From contig JAFAWR010000285.1 in NCBI GenBank assembly GCA_019241635.1, forward strand, positions 1 to 64,000: DNA of 64,000 nt, given 5' to 3'. The DNA is from Solirubrobacterales bacterium (GTDB lineage Bacteria; Actinomycetota; Thermoleophilia; Solirubrobacterales; Solirubrobacteraceae). Each line of letters starts with the position of its first letter. Position 1 is the first letter of the stretch. Under the pieces are notes generated by a model that was not told the DNA's origin, did not search any database, and saw only the letters and a list, made by a program, of their open reading frames with translations. Below are positions 25,619 through 33,958 of this stretch, piece by piece. The position numbers and the translations under genes were made by a program.

Positions 25619-26643
25619 CCACGCCGGATCGCCGCGCCACCAGCGCCGAGGACGCGCTGGCCCTGGCGCAGCGGGCGGGCATCCACCGGATCGCCGTGCC
25701 CACGCCTTTCCTGGTCGGTCGGGTGAACTGCTACCTGATCGAGGACGAGCCGCTCACCCTGATCGACACCGGACCGAACTCCGGCAAGTCTTTGGACGAT
25801 CTGGAGCAGGCGCTCGCGGTCCACGGCCGGCGGATCGAGGACCTCGAGCTGATCGTGCTCACCCACCAGCACATGGATCATCTCGGCCTGCTCGAGATCC
25901 TGGCTCGCCGCTCGGGCGCCGAGGTCGCGGCGCTCGACCTGCTCGTGCCCTATCTGGAGAGCTTCTCGCGCAGCGCCACCACCGACGACGAGTTCGCCCA
26001 GGCGGTCATGCGCCGGCACGGTGTCCCCGAGGACCTGGCCACCGTGCTCGGCGAGCTGGCCGCGGCGTTTCGCGCCTTCGGGTCGAGCGGGCGGGTGACC
26101 GTCGCGCTGCGCGACGGCGAGACCCTCAAGCTGCGCGACCGGACGCTGCGGATCTTCCACCGTCCCGGGCACAGCCCGTCGGACACCATCCTGTGGGATG
26201 AGGAGCGGGAGATCCTGATCGCCGGCGACCACCTGCTCGCGTCGATCTCCTCAAACCCGCTGATCTCGCGGCCGCTCTCAGGACCGGTCGAGCCGCGCCC
26301 CCGGGCGCTCCTGCAGTACATCGACTCGCTTCGGGCAACCCGCGAGCTGCCGGCCCGGCTGATCATGCCGGGGCACGGCGACCCGGTCCTCGAGCACGTC
26401 GAGCTGATCGACGAGCGCCTGCGCATGCATCGCCGGCGGGCCGCCCGGGTGCTCCAGATCCTCGACGGGGAGGCCTTGAGCGCCTACGAGATCGCCCTGC
26501 GCATGTGGGGCAACGTGGCCGTCACCCAGGCCTACCTGACCCTGTCGGAGGTGCTCGGACACCTCGATCTCCTGGCCGAGGCGGGTCAGGCGGTCGAGCG
26601 CGAGGCTGACGGCGTCTCGCGATTCGAGGCCGTCGCGGTGTAA
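25615..26643 (+). CDS. metallo-beta-lactamase fold hydrolase
   Basis: 342 residues from the GTG at 25615, which overlaps the manB stop. The MBL core shows VNCYLIEDEPLTLIDTGP, the metal motif LTHQHMDHLG (near 80-89), FHRPGHSPSDTILW with the third-site His, and IAGDHLLASISSNP. A C-terminal helical domain (about 265-342, LRMHRRRAARVLQILDGEAL and later) resembles the winged-helix extension of LACTB2/glyoxalase-II-like members. It probably hydrolyses a thioester or phosphodiester; the substrate is unknown. Translational coupling with manB may be only organisational. Confidence 0.85.
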   Translation: MTTPDRRATSAEDALALAQRAGIHRIAVPTPFLVGRVNCYLIEDEPLTLIDTGPNSGKSLDDLEQALAVHGRRIEDLELIVLTHQHMDHLGLLEILARRSGAEVAALDLLVPYLESFSRSATTDDEFAQAVMRRHGVPEDLATVLGELAAAFRAFGSSGRVTVALRDGETLKLRDRTLRIFHRPGHSPSDTILWDEEREILIAGDHLLASISSNPLISRPLSGPVEPRPRALLQYIDSLRATRELPARLIMPGHGDPVLEHVELIDERLRMHRRRAARVLQILDGEALSAYEIALRMWGNVAVTQAYLTLSEVLGHLDLLAEAGQAVEREADGVSRFEAVAV

Positions 26644-26709
26644 CAACGCAGACAATCCTCGTCCAATCAGGGTACGGACCGAGGCCGGTTCTGCCGATTA
26701 GCAGGGGAC

Positions 26710-28989
26710 ATGGTCGGGGATTACGACAGCGCTGGCCTGCCCGGCGCGGGGCAGGGCGAATCTACGTCGGGCGGGATGGCTGGCGACGGCTATTCGGAGC
26801 TGCTCGAGCGCGTCCCGGCGATCGTCTACGTGGCCGATCCCGGCGAGGACGGCCTTTGGTATTACGCGAGCCCGCAGATCGAGCACATCCTTGGCTACAC
26901 ACCGGCGCAGTGGTGCGCGGACCCCGATCTGTGGGCCGCGCGGCTGCACCCCGACGATCGCGAATGGGTGCTCACCCGCGAAGCCCGACTGGCCGCGGAC
27001 GCATGTGACGGGGCGGCGCTCGAGTACCGCATGCTCCATCGCGACGGACGCGTCGTGTGGATCCGCGACGACTCGGTGATCGTCCGCGACGAGGCCGGTG
27101 AGCTGCGCTGGCACGGCGTCCTGTCGGACGTCACCGAGCGAAAGCAGGTCGAGGCCGAGCTCGAACGGCGGGCCGCGCAGCAGGCGGCCGTCGCGGTGCT
27201 CGGCGAGCACGCGCTCGAGGGCGCGAGCACCGAGGAGCTGATGCACGAGGCGGTCCGGAGCGCGGCAGAGCTCCTCGGAGTCGAGCTGGCGGCGGTGTGG
27301 GAGCTCCTCCCGGCCGAGACCGAGCTGGTCCTGCGCTCGGGGCTCGGGTGGCCGGCGTCGGAGTTCGGCAACCTGCGCTATCCCGCCGCCGAGGGCTCAC
27401 AGGCCGGCTACACGCTGATGACCGGCGCCCCGGTGGTGGTCGAGGATTGGGACGCGGAGACGCGCTTTGCCCAGCCGCGCTACGGCGAGCGGCGGACCGG
27501 GGCCGGGCTGTCGGTCAAGATCGAGGGGCGCTCGCGCGAGCCCTTCGGCGTGCTGATCGTCCAGTCGATGACGCCGCGGGCGTTCGCGCCCGGCGACGTC
27601 GACTACCTCCAGGCGCTGGCCAACGTGCTGGCTGACGCGCTCGAGCGCCAGGCGATCGAGGACGCCATCCGCGAGCGCGCCGTGCACGACCCCCTGACCG
27701 GCCTGCCCAACCGCGTCCTGTTCGTCGACCGCCTCGAGCATGCGCTGGCCCGCCTCGGACGCTCGGAGGCACTGTGCGCGATCCTGTTTCTGGACCTCGA
27801 CCACTTCAAGCTGGTCAACGACAGCCTCGGCCACCACGTGGGCGACGAGCTTCTGACCGCGGCCGCGCCGCGCCTCAAGCAGGCTCTGCGCTTAAGCGAC
27901 ACGGTCGCCCGGTTCGGTGGGGATGAGTTCGGGATCCTGCTCGAGGACATCTCCTCCGAGCGCGACGCGATCGAGACGGCCGAGCGGATCGCGGCGATCT
28001 TCGCCCGGCCGTTCGTGCTTTCCGGCTCCGAGCACTTCGTGACCACGAGCATCGGGATCGCGCTGGCCCGCGGCGGCGAGCTGGCCGACGAGCTGATCCG
28101 GGACGCGGACGCCGCGATGTACCGGGCCAAGGACCGCGGGCGCGCCCGCTACGAGGTGTTCGACGAGGGCATGCGCGGCCGCGCGATCGAGCGACTGCGG
28201 GTTGAGAACGACCTGCGCCGCGCGCTCGAGCGGGGCGAGCTGCGGCTCGAGTACCAGCCCGTGGTCTCCCTGCGCAACTTCTCGCTCGTCGGGGTCGAGG
28301 CGCTCGTGCGCTGGCGCCACCCCGAGCGCGGTGAGATCCCGCCCTCGGATTTCATCCCGATCGCCGAGGAGAACGGGCTGATCGAGCCGATCGGCCGGTG
28401 GGTGCTCGAGCGGGCCTGCCGCCAGGCCGCCGAGTGGTACGCGGCCCGGCCCGACTCGGCCCCGCTCACGATGTCGGTGAACCTGTCGGCGGTCCAGGTG
28501 ACGCGTCGCTCACTGCCCGATGTGGTCGCCTCGATCCTGCGGAGCACCGGGCTCGATCCGGCCTGCCTGAGCCTCGAGATCACCGAGACCGTGATGGTGC
28601 GCGACGCCGAGGGACTGGGCGAGGTGCTGGGGGCCCTGAAGGCGCTCGGAGTCAGGCTCGTGCTGGATGACTTCGGCACCGGCTATTCGTCGCTCAGCTA
28701 CCTGACGCGCCTGCCGCTCGACGTGCTCAAGGTCGATCGCTCGTTCGTCGACGGCCTCGGCTCGGAGCCTCGCGACACCGCGATCACCGAGACGATCATC
28801 GCGATGTCGCGCGCGCTTTCGCTGGACGTGGTCGCCGAGGGCGTCGAGACCTCCGAGCACGTCCGCGAGCTCAGTCGCCTCGGCTGCGGCCTGGCTCAGG
28901 GCTTCCACTTCTCCCGCGCCGTGCCCGCTGAGGAGATCACACGGGCGCTCGAGCACGGGCCGGCGTGGCTGCCCACGCTCAACACCTGA
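26710..28989 (+). CDS. PAS-GAF-GGDEF-EAL cyclic-di-GMP enzyme
   Basis: 759 residues, no membrane segment. A PAS domain (about 20-140, IVYVADPGEDGLWYYASPQI, with a PAC tail) and a GAF domain (about 155-310) precede GGDEF (ARFGGDEFGILLED near 400, intact active site) and EAL (LVGVEALVRWRHPERG near 527, LEITETVM, DDFGTGYSSLSYL, VVAEGVET). Both halves keep their key residues, so it may make and degrade c-di-GMP, with the balance set by the sensory domains. It is a likely source or sink for the ligand of the c-di-GMP riboswitch 19 kb away. Confidence 0.93.
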   Translation: MVGDYDSAGLPGAGQGESTSGGMAGDGYSELLERVPAIVYVADPGEDGLWYYASPQIEHILGYTPAQWCADPDLWAARLHPDDREWVLTREARLAADACDGAALEYRMLHRDGRVVWIRDDSVIVRDEAGELRWHGVLSDVTERKQVEAELERRAAQQAAVAVLGEHALEGASTEELMHEAVRSAAELLGVELAAVWELLPAETELVLRSGLGWPASEFGNLRYPAAEGSQAGYTLMTGAPVVVEDWDAETRFAQPRYGERRTGAGLSVKIEGRSREPFGVLIVQSMTPRAFAPGDVDYLQALANVLADALERQAIEDAIRERAVHDPLTGLPNRVLFVDRLEHALARLGRSEALCAILFLDLDHFKLVNDSLGHHVGDELLTAAAPRLKQALRLSDTVARFGGDEFGILLEDISSERDAIETAERIAAIFARPFVLSGSEHFVTTSIGIALARGGELADELIRDADAAMYRAKDRGRARYEVFDEGMRGRAIERLRVENDLRRALERGELRLEYQPVVSLRNFSLVGVEALVRWRHPERGEIPPSDFIPIAEENGLIEPIGRWVLERACRQAAEWYAARPDSAPLTMSVNLSAVQVTRRSLPDVVASILRSTGLDPACLSLEITETVMVRDAEGLGEVLGALKALGVRLVLDDFGTGYSSLSYLTRLPLDVLKVDRSFVDGLGSEPRDTAITETIIAMSRALSLDVVAEGVETSEHVRELSRLGCGLAQGFHFSRAVPAEEITRALEHGPAWLPTLNT

Positions 28990-28990
28990 G

Positions 28991-29662
28991 CTACGGGTAC
29001 GCGGACGTCCCCGCGCGCAGCGGGGACACGTTGGCGTCACGGCATTCGTACGCGCCGTTCGGGATCGCCGTGCGAAGCGTAACGGTGTCGTTGGGCGGGA
29101 TCACCTGGAGCGCATAGGCGGTCGCGCACCCATTCGGCGTCGCCACCCCGTGCCCTACGTCGAGCCGGAAGGACGCGCTGTGCCCGGGTGCGATCACCAG
29201 CCGCGCCGCCGGCGTGGACCCGAAGAAGTCATTGGTCGTGTGATGCGGGACGGTCGGGAGTGGACCGCCGTACTGGTCGAGGAACAGGATGCCCGGGTAC
29301 CCGTAGGTCCGGCAACTGCGAGCGCTGGTGTTGCGCAGCGCAAAGCCGATCTCGCCGTGGCCCATCCCGCCCTGCTGGCCGAGGAACGACAGCGAGAGCC
29401 CGGCCGCGCGGCACGGCGGGGTGCCGGAGACCGCGGCGGTTGTCGCGGTGCTCGTCGTGGGCGCGGTCGTGGTCGTGCTCGACGTCGAGGTTGACGTCGT
29501 GCTCGTGCTCGGCGTGCTCGCGGCGGAGGCGGGTGCCGCGCCCTGGGATGACGTCGAGGACGTCCCGCCGGAGCTCCCGCAGCCGGCGAGCAGCAGGGCC
29601 ACCGTGAGGAGCACCGCCGCCGGCAGGATCGGCGTTCGTCGCATGAGACTTTGTTCGGGCAT
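28991..29662 (-). CDS. DUF4232 lipoprotein
   Basis: 223 residues from the ATG at 29662 (AAGGAG lies about 11 bases upstream). Lipobox LLLAGC near residue 27, then a Ser/Thr-only linker to about residue 75, and a DUF4232 beta-sandwich: CRAAGLSLSFLGQQGGMGHG, IGFALRNTSARSCRTYGYPG and later Cys residues for disulfides. DUF4232 proteins are common actinobacterial surface lipoproteins without a known activity. The stop is one base from the convergent GGDEF-EAL gene's stop. Confidence 0.85.
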   Translation of the reverse strand: MPEQSLMRRTPILPAAVLLTVALLLAGCGSSGGTSSTSSQGAAPASAASTPSTSTTSTSTSSTTTTAPTTSTATTAAVSGTPPCRAAGLSLSFLGQQGGMGHGEIGFALRNTSARSCRTYGYPGILFLDQYGGPLPTVPHHTTNDFFGSTPAARLVIAPGHSASFRLDVGHGVATPNGCATAYALQVIPPNDTVTLRTAIPNGAYECRDANVSPLRAGTSAYP

Positions 29663-29716
29663 GGTTAGCTCGGCTCCTTCCCCTTGCAGCTGCGTGCCAC
29701 TATCCCGGTCGCGACC

Positions 29717-30415
29717 ATGGACCGTAGCGAGGAGCTCCCGAAGACGCCGCGTCCACCGCGGAACGGCCTGCTGGGCCTGGTCGAGCGATGGTTGCCGTTC
29801 TGGGAGCCCCAACTCGTCGTGGCCTGCGCGATCGCGCTGCAGCTCTCGCTCTCCGAGGACGTCACGATCGGTCCGAGCTGGCTGTTTCCGGCGCTCGAGG
29901 GCGCGCTGCTGGTCGGCCTGGTACTCGCCTCCCCGCATCCGAGCGTGCGCCACTCTCGGCTTCGCCGGCACGTCGCGATCGGGATGATCGGCCTGGTCAG
30001 CGCGGCCAACATGGTCTCGCTGGTGCGGCTTTGCCACCACCTTCTGGTCGGCGGCAAGGAGAACGGCCACGCCCTGATCCTGTCCGGGATCGTGCTGTGG
30101 TGCACGAACGTGCTGCTGTTCGCGCTCTGGTATTGGGAGGTCGACCGCGGCGGCCCGGTCGCCCGCGCGTGCGACGAGGGCGGGTTTCCGGACTTCATGT
30201 TCGTGCAGATGGACAAGACCCAGTTCGCGCCCCCCGGCTGGCGACCCCAGCTCGTCGACTATCTCTACCTCTCGTTCACGAACGCCACCGCGTTCAGCCC
30301 CACCGACACGATGCCACTGACCCCGATTGCCAAGTGGTTGATGACGGGCCAGTCGGTGGCCTCGCTGGTCACGGTGGCGCTGGTCGTCTCCCGAGCCGTG
30401 AACATCCTCTCCTGA
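29717..30415 (+). CDS. conserved membrane protein of unknown function
   Basis: 232 residues from the ATG at 29717. Four membrane segments: about 29-48, 52-72, 84-104 and 118-138, and a final one near 205-228. Between the last two lies LYLSFTNATAFSPTDTMPLT, which resembles the pore-helix region of two-TM potassium channels but without the TVGYG selectivity filter. The end (VALVVSRAVNIL) is also family-typical. Its TGA overlaps the ATG of the proline dehydrogenase gene, so the two are coupled. Ion-channel kinship is only an impression. Confidence 0.65.
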   Translation: MDRSEELPKTPRPPRNGLLGLVERWLPFWEPQLVVACAIALQLSLSEDVTIGPSWLFPALEGALLVGLVLASPHPSVRHSRLRRHVAIGMIGLVSAANMVSLVRLCHHLLVGGKENGHALILSGIVLWCTNVLLFALWYWEVDRGGPVARACDEGGFPDFMFVQMDKTQFAPPGWRPQLVDYLYLSFTNATAFSPTDTMPLTPIAKWLMTGQSVASLVTVALVVSRAVNILS

Positions 30416-31758
30416 TGGACGCTCACGATCAGGCTCCGATTGATGACGCTATCGAGCGCGCGATCGGCGAGATCGGCGCCGAGCTGTCCTCCGCCTTTCC
30501 CTCGAGCGCCCGCCATCCGCTGCGGGCGATCGATCAGCGCGCCATGGACCTGGCCTCGGCCGATCGGGAGCTGAAGGCGGCGCTGTTTCGCTTCGTCGAT
30601 GTGACGCCGGCGTGTCGCTCGCTCGACGATCTGGCCCGTCACCTCCGGGAGTTCCTGCGCGAGGTGCCCGACGCCCCGCCGCCCCTGGCGGTGGCGATGC
30701 GCATGGCCGACAACAAAGCCGGGCGGCGGGCGGTGGGCGCGGCCGCGGCCGCGGGCGTGCGCCACATGGCGCACCGGTTCATCGTCGGCGAGACGCCGGC
30801 CTCAGCCCTCGGCGTCCTGCACGAGTTGTGGAACCACGGCGTGGCTACCTCGGTCGACCTGCTCGGCGAGGCGACGGTCACCCAGGCCGAGGCCGACCGC
30901 TACGCCGGGCGTTGCGACGAGGCGCTGGCCGATCTGGCCCGGGTGGAGGCGGGCTGGCCGGCGCGCGACGTGCTCGAGCGCGACACCAGCGGTCCGATCC
31001 CGCGCACCAACGTATCGGTGAAGATCTCGGCGCTCACCCCGCTGCTGCGCCCCGACGCCCCGGAGCGGGGCCGGCGTGACGCGGCCGAGCGCCTGCGCCC
31101 GCTGCTGCGCCGGGCGCGCGAGCTCGAGGCGCACATCCACATCGACATGGAGTCGCTCGACTCGCGCGAGGCGGTGCTCGACCTCGTGCTCGAGCTGCTC
31201 TCCGAGGAGGAGTTCTCCCGTGGACCGTCGGCTGGGCTGGTGCTCCAGGCCTACCTGCGCGACTCCCCCGAGCAGCTCGACCGCGTCCTTGAGTGGGCAC
31301 GATCGTCGGGACGGACCCCGCCCCTCACCGTCCGCCTGGTCAAGGGCGCCTACTGGGACCACGAGCTGGTCCAGGCCAGCCAGCACGGCTGGCCGACCCC
31401 GGTGTTCGACGTCAAGGCCGAGTGCGACCGCAACTTCGAGAGGCTGACCCGCGGGCTGCTGGACGCCCGCCCCGCGGTGCGGGTCGCGGTGGCCTCGCAC
31501 AACCTGCGCTCGGTGGCCCACGCGATCGCCTACAACCGCAGCCGCGGGGGCGCGGACTCCGACCTCGAGCTTCAGGTCCTCCGCGGGCTGGGCGACCAGC
31601 TCCAGGACGCGCTGGCCTCGCGCGGGTTTCGCGTGCGCACGTATTGCCCGATCGGTGACCTGGTCGCCGGGATGGCCTATCTGGTCCGCCGGCTACTCGA
31701 GAACACCAGCAACGAGTCATTCCTGGCCGCCCAGGCGCAGGGCGCCTCGCTCGAGTAG
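30415..31758 (+). CDS. putA: proline dehydrogenase
   Basis: 447 residues from ATG 30415. The flavin-binding barrel contains NVSVKISAL, HIHIDMESLDSREAVLDL, GLVLQAYLRDS, RLVKGAYWDHE (near 308) and VASHNL, all characteristic of the PutA proline-dehydrogenase domain rather than of the short monofunctional PRODH. It oxidises proline to pyrroline-5-carboxylate with FAD. The aldehyde dehydrogenase that completes glutamate formation is encoded 2.2 kb downstream as a separate protein, so this is a split PutA. Confidence 0.92.
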   Translation: MDAHDQAPIDDAIERAIGEIGAELSSAFPSSARHPLRAIDQRAMDLASADRELKAALFRFVDVTPACRSLDDLARHLREFLREVPDAPPPLAVAMRMADNKAGRRAVGAAAAAGVRHMAHRFIVGETPASALGVLHELWNHGVATSVDLLGEATVTQAEADRYAGRCDEALADLARVEAGWPARDVLERDTSGPIPRTNVSVKISALTPLLRPDAPERGRRDAAERLRPLLRRARELEAHIHIDMESLDSREAVLDLVLELLSEEEFSRGPSAGLVLQAYLRDSPEQLDRVLEWARSSGRTPPLTVRLVKGAYWDHELVQASQHGWPTPVFDVKAECDRNFERLTRGLLDARPAVRVAVASHNLRSVAHAIAYNRSRGGADSDLELQVLRGLGDQLQDALASRGFRVRTYCPIGDLVAGMAYLVRRLLENTSNESFLAAQAQGASLE

Positions 31759-31785
31759 CTGCTCGCCGCGCCGTAGGGAGGTGTT

Positions 31786-32325
31786 TCAGGCCGGGGGGCG
31801 CGCGGGCCGGAAGCGCTCGGTCAGGCGAGCCAGGTCGCCGCGGGCCTTCTCGACGCGCGTGGCCACGATGCCGGCCAGGGTCTGCATGAAGCGAAGCTCC
31901 TCGGATCCGAGCCCGGAGCGCGGTTCGCGGCTCACGCAGCACAGCGTGCCATGGACTCGGCCGTCGGACAGCCGGACCGGCACGCCGACATAGGCGTGGA
32001 ACTCCTGCGTCACGGCGAGACCGCTGATCGCCGGCTCCTCCCGCGTGTCCGGGACGATGTTGGGGATGTCCCCGCTCAGCATCCGCATGCAATAGGTCTG
32101 CTCGACCGGGAAAACCGTCCCGGTGTAGCGCGCGGCCGTATCGGCGTCCCCGACGATCGCGTGGATGGTCTGATTGCGGGCGTCGATCGTCGTGATGTAC
32201 GAGGCGTCCATGTTCAAATGCTGCTGCGCGGCGGCGAGCGCCTGCTCGACCACGTCGCTTTCCTGGGCCGCCTCGAGCTTGTCGATCAGCTCCGCGTACT
32301 CCGACTCTGTCGCCCCTCGGTCCAC
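31786..32325 (-). CDS. GAF-domain protein
   Basis: About 179 residues if it starts at the GTG at 32325; ATG 32406 is an alternative and the frame is open further. No good Shine-Dalgarno decides it. A helical N-terminus (SEYAELIDKLEAAQESDVVE) leads to one GAF domain: MDASYITTIDARNQTIHAIV, EQTYCMRMLSGDIPNIVPD, HAYVGVPVRLSDGRVHGTLC and a closing helix. The CMRM segment resembles GAF domains of bacterial c-di-GMP proteins. No effector domain. It lies divergent from the pentapeptide gene, inside the proline catabolic region. Confidence 0.75.
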   Translation of the reverse strand: MDRGATESEYAELIDKLEAAQESDVVEQALAAAQQHLNMDASYITTIDARNQTIHAIVGDADTAARYTGTVFPVEQTYCMRMLSGDIPNIVPDTREEPAISGLAVTQEFHAYVGVPVRLSDGRVHGTLCCVSREPRSGLGSEELRFMQTLAGIVATRVEKARGDLARLTERFRPARPPA

Positions 32326-32446
32326 GGAGCGATTTAACCAGCGCGGAGCCTCCGGATGTGAGGACTTTGCGGCGCCTTCGCGGGTGCTGCAAGAGCTGAT
32401 GCACATACTTCGGCGCGCCGGATATAGGCCATAGTTCCGCCCAGCC

Positions 32447-33937
32447 ATGAAGCGCTCGTCACGGTGGAGGACGCGGCTCGGTCGATTGCTGCTGCTGATC
32501 TTGGCCCTGGTCGCCCTGGCCGGCGTCGTCGCGCTGGTCATCCGCTTCGCGCCGCCCTGGCTGGTCTCGACCAAGGGACTGACCGGCGCTGCCCGCCTGA
32601 ACGAGCTGAGCCGGGTCCGGGTGGCTCTCGTCGTGCTGATTCTGGGGGCGCTCGCCGGGGCCGTGGCCATCTACCTGCTGCGCAGCTCGGCGCGCGAACG
32701 ACGCGATGAGAACCAGGAACGCCTCCTGATCGAGCGTTTCATGCGCGCGGTCGATCAGCTCGGGCATCCCGCGCTCGACGTGCGGCTCGGGGGCATCTAC
32801 TCGCTCGAGCGCCTGGCCCACGAGTCCCCGGAGCATCACCCGCCGATCATCGAGATCCTGGCCGCGTTCGTCCGCGAGCACGCGCCGTGGCCCGCGCGGG
32901 GCAGCGGACGTGCCGGCAACGGCGCCCGTCCCGGAGCGGCGGCCGCCGGTCACGGCGGCGAGACCCGATCGCGCCCCCCGACCGACGTGCAGGCGGCGCT
33001 CACGGTGCTCGGGCGACGGCGGCTCGAGCAGGACACCGACGCGCCGCTGTTCCTGTCCTACACCGCGCTGGCCGGCGCGACGCTCACCGGTGCCCACCTG
33101 GAGCGAGCCATGCTCAGCGGGACGAACCTGGAGGGCGCCGACCTGTTCAAGGCGCACCTGAACACCGCAGACCTCGAAGGCGCCAGCCTCCGGGGCGCGG
33201 GGCTCCTGCTGGCCAATCTGAACGACACCGTGCTGTGGGGCGCCAACCTGGAGGGCGCGCGGCTCTACGGCGCCAACCTCGAGGGAGCGGCGCTCAAGGG
33301 AGCGAACCTCAAGGACGGCGGGCTGACCGGTGCCAACCTCAAGGACGCCGGCCTGCACGGCGCGGTCCTGAGCGGCGCCGACCTGACCGGAGCCAACCTC
33401 GAGGGCACCGGGCTCGAGGGGGCCAACCTGGAGGGCGCGAACCTCCAGGGCGCCAATCTCAGAGGCGCGGTCCTGCTCAACGCCATCTACGACGAGTCGA
33501 CGATCTGGCCGGGCGGATTCGACGTGGCCGCTCAGGGCGCCGTGCGGCGGGCCTGGCCCCAGGAGCCGGCGCCGTGGGTCCGCGAGCCCTCCGAGCAGCC
33601 GGCCCGCCGAGGCGTCGTGGGTTGGCCCCACGAGGAGCAGGAGGTCCGTCAGGCGCCGGTCGAGTGGCCGCGCCCGCCGGCGCCGGCGTGGCCGCATGCC
33701 TCCGAGGAGGCGCCGCCGAGCCACGAGGCGACGGCGCCCGCAGCCGAGGACGCGCCGACGCCCGAGCCTTCCGCTGAGCCTGCGCCGGATGCCGATCCGG
33801 AGCCTCCCGCGGAGCCCCCGGCGGGATCCGACCTCCAATCGGGCCCCGAGGTTCCCCCCGCGCAGGAGACCGAGACGCCTCCGCCTCCGCCCTGGGGGTT
33901 CGGTGGCGGCGGGGAGCCGGGTCCACCCGACCAGTAG
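32447..33937 (+). CDS. membrane-anchored pentapeptide-repeat protein
   Basis: 496 residues. Two membrane segments (about 13-33 and 57-77), a helical stretch with FMRAVDQLGHPALDVRLGGI typical of the cytoplasmic domain that precedes such repeats, then roughly 28 consecutive pentapeptides (about 205-344, e.g. GANLEGARLYGANLEGAALK) forming a right-handed quadrilateral beta-helix. The last 130 residues are Pro/Glu/Ala-rich and disordered. Function unknown; some pentapeptide proteins mimic DNA, but the membrane anchor argues for scaffolding. It lies 21 bp before the P5C dehydrogenase gene. Confidence 0.88.
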   Translation: MKRSSRWRTRLGRLLLLILALVALAGVVALVIRFAPPWLVSTKGLTGAARLNELSRVRVALVVLILGALAGAVAIYLLRSSARERRDENQERLLIERFMRAVDQLGHPALDVRLGGIYSLERLAHESPEHHPPIIEILAAFVREHAPWPARGSGRAGNGARPGAAAAGHGGETRSRPPTDVQAALTVLGRRRLEQDTDAPLFLSYTALAGATLTGAHLERAMLSGTNLEGADLFKAHLNTADLEGASLRGAGLLLANLNDTVLWGANLEGARLYGANLEGAALKGANLKDGGLTGANLKDAGLHGAVLSGADLTGANLEGTGLEGANLEGANLQGANLRGAVLLNAIYDESTIWPGGFDVAAQGAVRRAWPQEPAPWVREPSEQPARRGVVGWPHEEQEVRQAPVEWPRPPAPAWPHASEEAPPSHEATAPAAEDAPTPEPSAEPAPDADPEPPAEPPAGSDLQSGPEVPPAQETETPPPPPWGFGGGGEPGPPDQ

Positions 33938-33958
33938 CGGCTGTTAGCGTCACACGGC